Shown here one piece after another: positions 42,821 to 52,265 of a stretch of 64,000 bases of DNA. The stretch spans positions 372,001-436,000 of the forward strand of contig NZ_JBLOOT010000002.1 of assembly GCF_049800675.1 (NCBI RefSeq), read 5' to 3'. Source of the DNA: Cauispirillum nitrogeniifigens (GTDB lineage: Bacteria > Pseudomonadota > Alphaproteobacteria > Rhodospirillales > Rhodospirillaceae). The position numbers were made by a program, and so were the translations under genes. Below the pieces are notes generated by a model, which was not told the origin of the DNA, did not search any database, and worked only from the letters and a program-made list of their open reading frames with translations. Within the stretch, counting starts at the first letter, position 1; the number at the start of each line of letters is the position of its first letter.

Positions 42821-43165
42821 TCAGTGATCGGACCCGTGCAGGATCTTGCCGCGCATGCCGGTGTCGTAGCTCTCGCCTTCCTCGGTCAGGACGATGGCGG
42901 CGGGGTAGTGGCTGACGGCCAGGCCCTTGCGGTCCAGGGCGACCCAGACGGCTTCGTTGCGTAGGCCGGTGGCGTCGGCGGAGCCGACCACGTAGGGGCC
43001 GAGGTGGAAGTGGTTGCCGTGCGGGCTGGGGAACACCGTCAGGATCTTGCGCCCGCTGTTCGGCTCCACCTGGTGGGTGTCCGGGTGGCGGGCCAGTTCC
43101 TGAAACAGGCACAGGGTCTTGAGCTGAAGCGGGTTGAGCTTCTTCGGGTTGGTCTTCGGCGGCAC
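42821..43165 (-). CDS. Conserved small protein of unknown function coupled to NAD-GDH
   Basis: 114 aa, GTG start at 43165 with GGGAGGCTGAC upstream, one base after the stop of gdhB. No family I can name; contains PNSGRKILTVFPSPHGNHFH and EAVWVALDRKGLAVSHYPA. The tight spacing suggests cotranscription with NAD-glutamate dehydrogenase and a possible regulatory partner role (inference). Confidence 0.75.
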   Translation of the reverse strand: MPPKTNPKKLNPLQLKTLCLFQELARHPDTHQVEPNSGRKILTVFPSPHGNHFHLGPYVVGSADATGLRNEAVWVALDRKGLAVSHYPAAIVLTEEGESYDTGMRGKILHGSDH

Positions 43166-43166
43166 G

Positions 43167-46100
43167 TCAGCCTCCCTTGAGGGTTCCGAACTGACGGCTG
43201 GCCACCGTCAGCATGGCGAGGTCGATGGCGGGCGCGGCGCGCAGCTCGGTCATGAGCTGGTCGGCGCGTTCGACGGCGGGGCGGCAGGTGTCGACCCAGG
43301 CGGCGATGGCGTCGGCCGGCTCCGCCCGTGGTCCCACCGAGGCCAGGACGCGCGCCGTCAGCGCCCGTTGGTCGGCATACAGTTCATCAATGACGGCCGC
43401 CACCGCAAGCTTTTCCCAGTGGGTGCCGCCCGACAGCCGTTCGGCGGCACCGCGCAGCCAGCCCAGGCCGAAGCGCGAGCCGACGGCGAAGTAGTGCGCC
43501 GCCGCCGTCACCAGATCGACGCCGCAGTCGCCGCCCAGCCGCACCACGTCGGGGGTCGACGCCAGCATGATCAGGTGGGCCACCCGCTGGGCCAGCGCCT
43601 CGGGCACGCCGGCCTCGGCATAGCGGTCGTGGCGGGCGGCGATCTCGGCCTGGACGTCGAGCGTGCAGACGCCGGCCATGCAGCCCTCCAGGGCGCCCAT
43701 CCCCTTGCCGAAGGCGTCCGTCAGCCCGGCCATGTCCAGGGGGCGCGGGGCGTGGCGCAGGACCCACAGGGTGGTGCGCTCGATCAGGCGGTTGGCCTCG
43801 CCCAGCATGGCGTACTGCACGTCGGCGGCGACCTGGGTGTCCAGCGCCTCGACATCGCGCCACAGCTCGCGCAGGGCGAAGCTGTCGCGGGCGATCAGGT
43901 AGGCCCGCGCGATGTCGGACGGCGGCATGCCGGTCTTTTCCATGATCTGGGTGACGAAGGTGCCGCCGACCCGGTTGACCATGCTGTTGGTGGCGTGCGT
44001 GGCGATGATCTCCCGCCGCAGCCGGTGGGCGCCGATCTGCTGCCGCCAGTCCTGGCGCAGGGCGGTGGGGAAGTAGCTCACCAGGTCGTCGACCATCATC
44101 GGGTCGTCGGGCAGCTCGCTGTCGAGGATTTCGTCGAACAGCCAGATCTTGGAATAGGCGATGATGACGGCCAGCTCGGGCCGGGTCAGGCCGCGCTTGG
44201 CGGCCAGCCGCTCGGCGATCTGTTCGTCGTCGGGCAGGAACTCGATGGCGCGGTCCAGCCGCCCGGCGCGCTCCAGCATCTTCATCAGGCGGTGCTGGTG
44301 GTCCATCAGGTCCGGGGCGCGCGCCTGCATCAGGCTGATCGCCTGGGTCTGGAGGTAGTTGTCGCGCAGCACCAGCTCGGCCACCTCGTCGGTCATGCGG
44401 CCGAGCAGGGCGTTGCGCTGCTTGGCCGTGAGGTCGCCGTCGGCGACCACCCGGTTGAGCAGGATCTTGATGTTGACCTCGTGGTCGGAGGTATCGACGC
44501 CGGCCGAATTGTCGATGGCGTCGGTGTTGATGCGCCCGCCGCCCAAGGCGAACTCGATGCGGGCACGCTGGGTGACGCCCAGGTTGGCGCCCTCGCCGAT
44601 GACCTTGGCGCGGATCTCGGGCGCCGAGACGCGGATGGCGTCGTTGGCCCGGTCGCCGACGTCGGCATGGCTCTCGGCGGCGGCCTTGACGTAGGTGCCG
44701 ATGCCGCCGAACCACAGCAGGTCCACCGGCGCCCGGAGCAGCGCCCGCATCAGTTCCGCCGGGGTCACGCTGTCGGCGGTCAGGCCGGTCAGGGCCTTGA
44801 TCTGCGGCGTCAGCGTCAGGCGCTTGGCGCGGCGCTCGAACACCCCGCCGCCGGCCGAGATCAGCGTGGGATCATAGTCCGCCCAGGTGGAACGCGGGGT
44901 GTCAAACAGGCGCTTGCGCTCGTTCCAACTGGCTTCCGGGTCGGGCGCGGGGTCGATGAAGATGTGCATGTGGTTGAAGGCGGCCACCAGCTTGATGTGG
45001 CGCGACAGCAGCATGCCGTTGCCGAAGACGTCGCCGCTCATGTCGCCGATGCCCACGACCGTGAAGTCCTGGGCCTGGATGTCGGTGCCGATCTCGCGGA
45101 AGTGGCGCTTCACGGCCTCCCAGGCGCCGCGGGCGGTGATGCCCATGGCCTTGTGGTCGTAGCCCTGCGACCCGCCCGAGGCGAAGGCGTCGCCCAGCCA
45201 GAAGCCATAGTCGAGCGAGATGCCGTTGGCGATGTCGGAGAACGTCGCCGTGCCCTTGTCGGCGGCCACCACCAGATAGGGGTCGTCGTCGTCGCGGCGC
45301 ACCACGTCGCGCGGCGGCACGATGCCCTCCGCCCCGATGTTGTCGGTGAGGTCGAGCAGCCCGCGCATCATGGTCTGGTAGCAGGCGATGCCCTCGGCCT
45401 GGATGGCCTCGCGCCCGGCGTCGGGGGGCGGCGGGCGCTTGACCACGAAGCCGCCCTTGGAACCCACCGGCACGATCACCGCGTTCTTGACCATCTGCGC
45501 CTTGAGCAGGCCCAGCACCTCGGTCCTGAAGTCCTCGCGGCGGTCCGACCAACGGATGCCGCCGCGCGCCACCTTGCCGCCGCGCAGGTGGATGGCCTCG
45601 ACGCGCGGGGAATAGACCCACACCTCCCGCCACGGCCGGGGCAGCGGCAGGTCGTCCACGGCGCCGCTGTCGATCTTGAACGACAGGTAGGGCTTGGGGG
45701 CGCCGTCCTCGCCCGATTGGTAGAAGTTGGTGCGCACGGTGGCCCGCACGAGGTTGAGGAAGCGCCGCAGGATGCGGTCCTCGTCGGGGCTGGAGACGTG
45801 CTCCAGCGCCTCCTCGACGGTCCTGACGATGTCGTCCGGGTTCTCCGCCACGGCGCCCTGGCGGGCCGGGTCGAAGCGGGCGTGGAACAGGCGGATCAGG
45901 CGGCGTGTGATGGCCGGGTGGGCGGCCAGGGTCTGTTCGATGGCCCCCTGGCTGAAGGTGAAGGCGGCCTGGCGCAGGTACTTGGCATAGGCGCGCAGCA
46001 CCACCACCTCGCGCCACGACAGCCCGGCCAGCACGACCAGCCGGTTGAAGCCGTCGTTCTCCACCTCGCCGGACCACACCTTGGCGAAGGCTTCCTGGAA

Positions 46101-48029
46101 CGTCTCGCGGACGTCGCCGACGGCCAGGCGGGAGCCGTCCGCCGGGGTCATGGAGAAGTCGTGGATCCACACCCGCCGCCGCCCGTTGTCCAGGCGGATG
46201 GCAAACGGCACCTCGCCGATGACGCGGAAGCCCATGTTTTCCAGCATGGGCAGGATTTCCGACAGCATCACCGCCTTATCGGGGTGATAGACCTTGAAGT
46301 TGACCTCCTCCTCCGCCGCCTCCAGCGGCCGGTAGAGGTTCATGCCTAGGCCGTCGCGCCCGGCGGCGCTGGCGGCCAGTCCGTCTTCCATGCGGTCGAT
46401 GTCGAACACCGCCGTCTGGGCGTTGAAGCGCTCGCGGTAGAAGGTGGGGAAGGCGCCGGCGTAGCGGCGGGCAAGGCGGGCGCCGGCCTCCTCGCCCTTG
46501 GTCGCCAGGATGACGTCGTGCAGGTGGTCGGCCCAGGCCCGCGCCGCCTCGGCGATGCGGGCCTCGATGGCGGCGGCGTCATAGTCGGGGATGGCGCCGG
46601 GGGTGGTGCGGATGATGAAGTGCAGGCGCGCCAGAGGCGTGTCGGCGACCTGGGTGTAGTAGACCTGGAGGGTGCCGCCCAGGGCCGTCTCCAGGATGTC
46701 CTGCACGGCCAGCCGCAGCGCCGTGTCGTAGCGGTCGCGCGGCACGAACACGAGGCAGGAGATGAAGCGGTCGAATTCGTCGCGGCGCAGGAACAGCGCC
46801 GTGCGCTGGCGTTCCTGGAGGTGCAGGATGCCCAGCGCGGTGTCGAGCAGCTTGTCGTCGCTGGCCTGGAACAGCTCGTCGCGCGGCAGGTTCTCCAGGA
46901 TGTTGAGCAGGCGCTTGCCGTCGTGGCTGAACGGGCGGAAGCCGGCGCGGCGCATGACGCGTTCCACCTTGCGCCGCAGCACCGGCACGAAGCTGGGGCT
47001 GGAGGTATAGACGTTGGACGTGAACAGCCCGGCCAGCAGGTGCATGCCGACGGCCTGGCCGTTCTCGTCGAACCGCTTGATGCCGATGACGTCCATGTAC
47101 ACCGGCCGATGCACCCGCGATCGCCGGTTGGCCTTGGTGATCAGCAGGAAGGTCGGCTGGTTGAGGAAGGCCCGCACCTCCGCCGGCAGGTCCGACAGGT
47201 GGCGCAGTTCGTCGAACACCAGGCGGTCGCGGTCGCGCAGCACGCCCAGGCCGTCGGCGACGCCGACCACCACCCGCGACGGGTCGGCCTCGTCGGGCAG
47301 GAAGGTGTGGTCGCGGTGGCCCAGGAAGGTGAAGTGGTTGTCCAGCAGCCAGGTCAGGAAGTCGCGCACCTCGGCGGCGTCCTCCACGGTCAGGCCGGCG
47401 GGCGTCTTGTCCAGGTCGGCGACGGCTTCATGCACGCGCGACTGCATGGCGTGCCAGTCCTCGACCGTGGCGCGGACCTCGGCCAGGACGCTGGCCAGTT
47501 CCTCGGCGATCTGGCGCAGGGCCATGGCGTCGGCCTGCTCATGGATCTCGATGTGGATGATCGACTCGACCAGATCGCCGGCGTCCTGGGGGGCGCCGGG
47601 CGGCAGCAGCTCGACCACCTCGCCGGAGGTATCGCGGCGCAGGTGGACCACCGGATGGATGACCACCAGCGGCGGCACCTCCAGCGCCGACAGGGCGGCG
47701 GTGACGGAATCGACCAGGAACGGCATGTCGTCGTTGACCGCCTCGATGACCGTGTGGTCGCCGTGCCAGCCGTGTTCGGCCACGCGCGGGTTGAACACCC
47801 GCAGCTTGGGCGTGCCGGGGGTGCGGCTGCGGGCGAAGTTCCACAGGCTGGTGACGGCGCCGTAGAGGCGTTCGGCGTCGACCCCGGCGATGTCGGCCGG
47901 CGGCACGTTGGCGTAGTACTGGCGGGCGAACATCTCCAGGGCTCCGGCGCGGGCGCCATGGCGGTCGTGGATCAGCGCGATGACCTTGGCGACCTGGTCT
48001 TCCTTGCGGGCTTCCGCCTTTGCCGTCAT
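43167..48029 (-). CDS. gdhB: NAD-specific glutamate dehydrogenase, large (180-kDa) type
   Basis: Oxidative deamination of glutamate to 2-oxoglutarate using NAD. 1620 aa, matching the about 1600-aa bacterial GDH-180 class. Long N-terminal regulatory region with ACT-like repeats (about 1-700), then the catalytic core: RGGIRWSDRREDFRTEVLG, VPVGSKGGFVVKRP, TATFSDIANGISLDYGFWLG and VVGIGDMSGDVFGNGMLLSR. ATG at 48029 follows GGAGGGACAT-like sequence on the minus strand. Divergent from the Sel1/SPOR gene. Confidence 0.96.
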   Translation of the reverse strand: MTAKAEARKEDQVAKVIALIHDRHGARAGALEMFARQYYANVPPADIAGVDAERLYGAVTSLWNFARSRTPGTPKLRVFNPRVAEHGWHGDHTVIEAVNDDMPFLVDSVTAALSALEVPPLVVIHPVVHLRRDTSGEVVELLPPGAPQDAGDLVESIIHIEIHEQADAMALRQIAEELASVLAEVRATVEDWHAMQSRVHEAVADLDKTPAGLTVEDAAEVRDFLTWLLDNHFTFLGHRDHTFLPDEADPSRVVVGVADGLGVLRDRDRLVFDELRHLSDLPAEVRAFLNQPTFLLITKANRRSRVHRPVYMDVIGIKRFDENGQAVGMHLLAGLFTSNVYTSSPSFVPVLRRKVERVMRRAGFRPFSHDGKRLLNILENLPRDELFQASDDKLLDTALGILHLQERQRTALFLRRDEFDRFISCLVFVPRDRYDTALRLAVQDILETALGGTLQVYYTQVADTPLARLHFIIRTTPGAIPDYDAAAIEARIAEAARAWADHLHDVILATKGEEAGARLARRYAGAFPTFYRERFNAQTAVFDIDRMEDGLAASAAGRDGLGMNLYRPLEAAEEEVNFKVYHPDKAVMLSEILPMLENMGFRVIGEVPFAIRLDNGRRRVWIHDFSMTPADGSRLAVGDVRETFQEAFAKVWSGEVENDGFNRLVVLAGLSWREVVVLRAYAKYLRQAAFTFSQGAIEQTLAAHPAITRRLIRLFHARFDPARQGAVAENPDDIVRTVEEALEHVSSPDEDRILRRFLNLVRATVRTNFYQSGEDGAPKPYLSFKIDSGAVDDLPLPRPWREVWVYSPRVEAIHLRGGKVARGGIRWSDRREDFRTEVLGLLKAQMVKNAVIVPVGSKGGFVVKRPPPPDAGREAIQAEGIACYQTMMRGLLDLTDNIGAEGIVPPRDVVRRDDDDPYLVVAADKGTATFSDIANGISLDYGFWLGDAFASGGSQGYDHKAMGITARGAWEAVKRHFREIGTDIQAQDFTVVGIGDMSGDVFGNGMLLSRHIKLVAAFNHMHIFIDPAPDPEASWNERKRLFDTPRSTWADYDPTLISAGGGVFERRAKRLTLTPQIKALTGLTADSVTPAELMRALLRAPVDLLWFGGIGTYVKAAAESHADVGDRANDAIRVSAPEIRAKVIGEGANLGVTQRARIEFALGGGRINTDAIDNSAGVDTSDHEVNIKILLNRVVADGDLTAKQRNALLGRMTDEVAELVLRDNYLQTQAISLMQARAPDLMDHQHRLMKMLERAGRLDRAIEFLPDDEQIAERLAAKRGLTRPELAVIIAYSKIWLFDEILDSELPDDPMMVDDLVSYFPTALRQDWRQQIGAHRLRREIIATHATNSMVNRVGGTFVTQIMEKTGMPPSDIARAYLIARDSFALRELWRDVEALDTQVAADVQYAMLGEANRLIERTTLWVLRHAPRPLDMAGLTDAFGKGMGALEGCMAGVCTLDVQAEIAARHDRYAEAGVPEALAQRVAHLIMLASTPDVVRLGGDCGVDLVTAAAHYFAVGSRFGLGWLRGAAERLSGGTHWEKLAVAAVIDELYADQRALTARVLASVGPRAEPADAIAAWVDTCRPAVERADQLMTELRAAPAIDLAMLTVASRQFGTLKGG

Positions 48030-48344
48030 GGGAGGGACATCCTTCGCATCCGGGGGAGGGGAGATGGCACGTCCGGGGGAGCAGGGACCAGAGGGCCGGA
48101 ACCCGCCCTTACTCCCGTGATATCATAGGAGGTGGCGTGCCGCCGCGCGTTTTCAAGCGCTTGGGGCGGTTTCAAGGCAGGCGCCCGCGCGCCGGGGATG
48201 GTATCAAACGCATCATCCCGACCGTCCGTTCACGACGGGGCGGCCGCTGAAAGGCTTGACCCGAAGGGACGGAAGCCCTCCAATCGGCGGTGCCGGCCCG
48301 ACAGCCGGCCGGGGGATGTGTGGCGGGGCCGGGGAACGAGGGAC
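48030..48344. other. 315-bp divergent promoter region
   Basis: Non-coding gap between gdhB and the Sel1/SPOR gene. It contains a plus-strand sigma-70-like promoter (48256-48284). It also contains a perfect minus-strand -10 TATGAT (plus-strand 48122-48127) inside an imperfect 20-bp dyad, CTCC...TGATATCA...GGAG, although no good -35 sits 17 bp upstream of it. The dyad could be an operator for gdhB. Confidence 0.6.
48256..48284 (+). promoter_or_regulatory. Candidate sigma-70 promoter of the Sel1/SPOR gene
   Basis: TTGACC (48256-48261), 17-bp spacer, TCCAAT (48279-48284), about 60 bp before the ATG at 48345. Confidence 0.55.
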
Positions 48345-49946
48345 ATGCGCAAGGGGTTGCTGACGACCGAAGCCTGGAACGGCGCGCGGCTGCGCGGGGC
48401 GCTGCTGGGGGCCATGACGGCGGCGGTGCTGACCGTCGCCGTGGCGGCGCCGGTGCAGGCAAGCTTCCAGGACGGCCTCAAGGCCTATGAAGCCGGCAAC
48501 TACGAAGGCGCCGCCGAAGCCTGGCGCAGCGCCGCCCAGGCCGGCGACATGGCGGCCATGCGCAACCTCGGCCACCTCTACCGCTGGGGGCGCGGCGTGC
48601 CGCAGGACGCCAAGGCGGCGGTGGAGTGGTACCAGCGCGCCGCCCTGCTGGGCTTCGACCGCGCGCAGTACAACCTGGGCGCCATGTATGCCGCCGGGGA
48701 AGGCGCGTCGCGCGACCTGGAACGCGCCGCCTATTGGTATGGCCGCGCCGCCGACCAGGGTAACGCTGCCGCGCAGATGGCCCTGGCCCGCATCCTGATG
48801 GGCGGCGAGGGCGTGCCGGTCGATCTGGACCGTGCGCAGACCCTGCTGCGCCAGGCCATCGCCGCCGGCCACGAGGAGGCCCGCGACCTGCTGCGCGACG
48901 CCGAAGCCCGCCGCGCCGAAGAAGGCACCCCCGTTACCGTCGCCGAAGTCCCCCCGAAAGCGGCGCCTGCCCCGGCACCCAAGGCCGAACCCGCTCCGGC
49001 GCCCAAAGCCGAGCCTGCTCCGGCTCCCAAGGCCGAGCCTGTTCCGGCGCCCAAGGCCGAGCCCGCTCCGGCGCCCAAGGCCGAACCCGCTCCGGCCCCC
49101 AAGGCCGAACCCGCTCCGGCGCCCAAGGCCGAACCCGCTCCGGCACCCAAGGCCGAACCCGCTCCGGCCCCCAAGGCCGAACCCGCTCCGGCGCCCAAGG
49201 CCGAACCCGCTCCGGCACCCAAGGCCGAACCCGCTCCTGCGCCCAAGGTCGAGCCTGCTCCGGCACCCAAGGCCGAGCCCGCCCCGGCGCCCAAAGCCGA
49301 GCCCGCTCCGGCGCCCAAGGCCGAGCCTGCTCCGGCGCCCAAGGCCGAGCCCGCTCCGGCGCCCAAGGTCGAGTCCGCTCCGGCGCCCAAGGCCGAACCG
49401 GCTCCGGCGCCCAAGGTCGAGCCTGCTCCGGCGCCCAAGGCCGAACCGGCTCCGGCTCCGGCGCCCAAGGCCGAGCCCGCTCCGGCGCCCAAGGCCGAGC
49501 CCGCTCCGGCGTCCAAGGCCGAACCCGCTCCGGGACCCAAGGCCGAACCGGCTCCGGCGCCCAAGGTCGAGCCTGCTCCGGCACCCAAAGCCGAGCCCGC
49601 GCCCGCGCCCGTCGTTCAGGAAGCCGCCCGCCCGCCGGCCGGGGCGCCGACCCCGGCGCCGGTGGCGGAGGAACCGCAGTTGATCTCGCCGACCGCCGCC
49701 GACGGCTTCATGGCCCACCTTGGGGTGTTCCGCTCGCGCGCCGCCGCCGACGCGGCGTGGCAGGATCTGGTGGCGGCGCAGCCCGCCCTGGCGGGCACGC
49801 AGCCCTACGTCATGCCCGGCTACGTGCCCGAGCAGGGCGACATCCTGCGCCTCTATGCCCAGGGCGACCGGGCCACGCTGTCGCCCCTGTGCCGGCAGCT
49901 GCGCGCCGCCGGCAAGGAGTGCGAACTGCACAGGTTCTTCAAGTAG
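48345..49946 (+). CDS. Secreted Sel1-repeat protein with Pro-Ala-Lys-Glu linker and C-terminal SPOR domain
   Basis: 533 aa from the ATG at 48345 (GAGGGAC upstream). Signal-type segment ALLGAMTAAVLTVAVAAPVQ, then four or five Sel1/TPR-like units (residues about 42-185: GVPQDAKAAVEWYQRAALLG, DLERAAYWYGRAADQGNAAA). Then about 26 units of PAPKAEPA (residues about 208-420) and a SPOR domain (MAHLGVFRSRAAADAAWQDL ... CRQLRAAGKECELHRFF) that binds glycan strands lacking stem peptides. Predicted periplasmic, possibly anchoring a partner to septal peptidoglycan. Ends 8 bp into the convergent hydrolase gene. Confidence 0.88.
   Translation: MRKGLLTTEAWNGARLRGALLGAMTAAVLTVAVAAPVQASFQDGLKAYEAGNYEGAAEAWRSAAQAGDMAAMRNLGHLYRWGRGVPQDAKAAVEWYQRAALLGFDRAQYNLGAMYAAGEGASRDLERAAYWYGRAADQGNAAAQMALARILMGGEGVPVDLDRAQTLLRQAIAAGHEEARDLLRDAEARRAEEGTPVTVAEVPPKAAPAPAPKAEPAPAPKAEPAPAPKAEPVPAPKAEPAPAPKAEPAPAPKAEPAPAPKAEPAPAPKAEPAPAPKAEPAPAPKAEPAPAPKAEPAPAPKVEPAPAPKAEPAPAPKAEPAPAPKAEPAPAPKAEPAPAPKVESAPAPKAEPAPAPKVEPAPAPKAEPAPAPAPKAEPAPAPKAEPAPASKAEPAPGPKAEPAPAPKVEPAPAPKAEPAPAPVVQEAARPPAGAPTPAPVAEEPQLISPTAADGFMAHLGVFRSRAAADAAWQDLVAAQPALAGTQPYVMPGYVPEQGDILRLYAQGDRATLSPLCRQLRAAGKECELHRFFK
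48967..49600 (+). repeat. About 26 tandem 24-bp coding units (PAPKAEPA)
   Basis: Units of the form GCTCCGGCGCCCAAGGCCGA with small variants (KVE, SKAE, GPKAE, one PAPAPKAE). Prone to copy-number change by slippage. Encodes an extended proline-rich linker between the Sel1 and SPOR domains. Confidence 0.92.
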
Positions 49947-50742
49947 CCTTCATCACCCGGTCCAGGAAGGCCAGGGTGCGGGTCCAGGCCAGTTGTGCGT
50001 CTTCCTGGTCGAAGCGGTTGCCCGACGGGTTGGCGAAGGCGTGGTCGGCGTCGTAGTGGTGGATCTCGTGGGGGTGGCCGATGTCCTTCAGGGCGGCCTC
50101 GAACCCCTCGGCCATGGCCGGGGTGATGAAGGTGTCGCGGTTGGCGAAGTGGCCCTGCACGGGGCCGGACAGGCGGCGCAGGTCCTCCGCCGGGCGGTCG
50201 ACGCGGCCGTAGTAGATCACCGTGGCGTCCATGGGCGCGGCGATGCTGGCGTTGAGCGACCAGGCGCCGCCGAAGCACCAGCCGATCACCCCGACCTTGC
50301 CCTCGCCGCTGCCGGGTTTCTTCGTCACCGCCGCGTGCCGGCGCAGCCACGCCGTCCAGCTCGTCAGGGTGTCGGTGGCCGCCGCCGGGTCGACGGCGGA
50401 CATTAGCGCCTTGGCCTGATCGGGCGTCGATACCGCCGGCTGGCCGTAGAGGTCGACGGCCAGGGCGACGTAGCCCTGACGGGCGAAGTCGGCGGCAACG
50501 CTGCGGATCTGGTCGTTCAGGCCCCACCATTCGTGAATGAGGATCATCGCCGGGCCTTCGCCGCCCGCCGGCAAAGCCAGGGCGGCGGATACCTCGCGCC
50601 CGCCGGCGGCGGTGATGCGCACCGCCTCGGTCGTGGCGGCGGCGGCGCGCGCCAGGCGCGGATCGGCCAGGATGGCGGTCAGCGGCAGGGCGCCCAGGCC
50701 CTTGAGCAGCGTGCGGCGATCAACGGATGTGGTGGTGGCCAT
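49939..50742 (-). CDS. Dienelactone hydrolase family protein with Tat signal
   Basis: 267 aa from the ATG at 50742. Twin-arginine signal DRRTLLKGLGALPLTAILA. Catalytic Cys in GVIGWCFGGAWS; the other triad members lie in the Asp region and the His of YDADHAFANP. Nucleophile-elbow arrangement and MILIHEWWGLNDQIRSVAAD typical of dienelactone hydrolase. Predicted periplasmic esterase/lactonase. Converges on the Sel1/SPOR gene with an 8-bp overlap. Confidence 0.9.
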   Translation of the reverse strand: MATTTSVDRRTLLKGLGALPLTAILADPRLARAAAATTEAVRITAAGGREVSAALALPAGGEGPAMILIHEWWGLNDQIRSVAADFARQGYVALAVDLYGQPAVSTPDQAKALMSAVDPAAATDTLTSWTAWLRRHAAVTKKPGSGEGKVGVIGWCFGGAWSLNASIAAPMDATVIYYGRVDRPAEDLRRLSGPVQGHFANRDTFITPAMAEGFEAALKDIGHPHEIHHYDADHAFANPSGNRFDQEDAQLAWTRTLAFLDRVMKAT

Positions 50743-51143
50743 CGCGACGGGTCTCCCGCAAGTGTCATGGACCTTCCCAGAGTGCACGGGTTTTCCCGAA
50801 AGGGAAGCGGCAAGCCGGCGCCTCCCTCCGATGCGCCCCGCCTCCGCCCGGCGCGCGGCGAGTCGTTGCGCCGCAGCATCACATCGCACACGCACAGTCG
50901 GATTCTTGCATACGCGGAGATCATCCAAAAAATGCAGGCGTTAGCGGCAAAATGAAAAAGGTTCTTGAAAAGGCGCGGGTTTTGGCCGGGAATGGAGGTG
51001 AGCGGACGACCGGCGGCTGGGGATACTCCCACGGCCAGGGTCGGATGCTCGCAGGGCGCCGAAGGAGCGACATCCCGGATCAACACGGGGCCGAGGCGAA
51101 CCCGCCCACCGGGCGAACAAAACTCACAGGGAGAAGATCCAAC
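50743..51143. other. 401-bp gap upstream of the TRAP operon
   Basis: No gene. A relatively A/T-rich patch at about 50895-50975 with TTCTTGAAAA-like and TTCTTGCATA-like sequences could carry the TRAP-operon promoter, but no hexamer pair is convincing. A small dyad TTCCC-GAAA-GGGAA lies near 50790. Confidence 0.5.
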
Positions 51144-52244
51144 ATGCAGCACGCGTTGAAAAAGCTGGGCAAGGTGGCCGGCGCCGCCGCCATCGCCGGC
51201 ACCATTGCCGTGGGCGTCGCCGTGCCGTCGGCCGACGCGCAGGAACGCCTGCGCTGGCAGATGACCATGGGCTTCCCGTCCACCCTGAAGGCGCTGGCCG
51301 ACACGGCCCCCTGGGTGGCCGATCAGGTCAAGGCCATGTCCGACGGCAAGATGACCCTCCAGGTGTTCGAGCCCGGCAAGCTGGTCAAGGGCACCGAGGT
51401 GTTCGAGGCGGTGTCGCAGGGCAAGGTCGACTCCGGCTACGTGTGGGCCGGCTACGAAATGGGTTCGGTGCCGTCGGCCGCTCTGTTCGGCGCCCAGCCC
51501 TTCGGCCTGGAGCCCGCCGAGATGGCCGCCTTCATGATGGAGCGCGGCGGCCAGCAGATGATGGAGGAGATCTACGCGCCGCATAACATCGTCCCGCTGT
51601 TCTGCGGCACCATCTCCCCCGAAGCCGCCGGCTGGTTCCGCTTCCCGATCGAAAACCTGTCCCAGGTCAAGGGCCTGAAGATCCGCTTCGCCGGCCTGGG
51701 CGGCGAGGTCATGCAGAAGATGGGCGCCTCGGTGGTGCTGCTGTCGGGCTCCGAGCTGTTCGAGGCGCTGGAGAAGGGCGTCATCGACGCCACCGAGTTC
51801 TCGCTGCCGACGGTGGACGAGCAGCTCGGCTTCTACAAGGTCGCCAAGTACTACCACCTGCCGGGCTGGCACCAGCCGTCCACCAACCAGTACCTGTACA
51901 TCAACAAGGCCAAGTGGGATGCCCTGAGCGACGTGCAGAAGTCCATCCTGCGCACCGCCTGCGCCGCCGGCGTCGCCAAGTCGCTGGCCCGTGCCGAGGG
52001 GCTCCAGGGCGCCGTGCTGAGCAAGTTCCAGAAGGAACACGGCGTCACGGCGGTCAAGCTGCCCGACGACGTGCTGAACGAACTGAAGGCCAAGACGGAC
52101 GAGGTGATGGCCGAGTACTCCGCCAAGGACGCCAACTTCAAGAAGGTCTGGGACGCCATGAAGGCGTACATGGTCGAGAACCAGCAGTGGCGCCAGATGG
52201 GCTACCTGCCGCGTGACTTCGGCACCCCCTCGGGTAGCAACTAG
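51144..52244 (+). CDS. dctP: TRAP transporter solute-binding protein DctP
   Basis: 366-aa periplasmic receptor of a tripartite ATP-independent transporter. Signal peptide MQHALKKLGKVAGAAAIAGT ending in ADAQE. Family features WQMTMGFPSTLKALADTAPW and VKGLKIRFAGLGGEVMQKMG with the carboxylate-binding arginine, ALEKGVIDATEFSLPTVDEQ. Resembles TakP/FcbT-type receptors for keto acids and aromatic or mono-carboxylates more than classical C4-dicarboxylate DctP; ligand is not provable from sequence. ATG at 51144 after GGGAGAAGATCCAAC. Confidence 0.92.
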   Translation: MQHALKKLGKVAGAAAIAGTIAVGVAVPSADAQERLRWQMTMGFPSTLKALADTAPWVADQVKAMSDGKMTLQVFEPGKLVKGTEVFEAVSQGKVDSGYVWAGYEMGSVPSAALFGAQPFGLEPAEMAAFMMERGGQQMMEEIYAPHNIVPLFCGTISPEAAGWFRFPIENLSQVKGLKIRFAGLGGEVMQKMGASVVLLSGSELFEALEKGVIDATEFSLPTVDEQLGFYKVAKYYHLPGWHQPSTNQYLYINKAKWDALSDVQKSILRTACAAGVAKSLARAEGLQGAVLSKFQKEHGVTAVKLPDDVLNELKAKTDEVMAEYSAKDANFKKVWDAMKAYMVENQQWRQMGYLPRDFGTPSGSN

Positions 52245-52265
52245 GCGCCTGGCGGGGACCTCCCC

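Noticed and set aside
48967..49600. A regular ~24-bp repeat resembling a CRISPR array
   Set aside because: There are no unique spacers; the units are contiguous and in frame, encoding PAPKAEPA.
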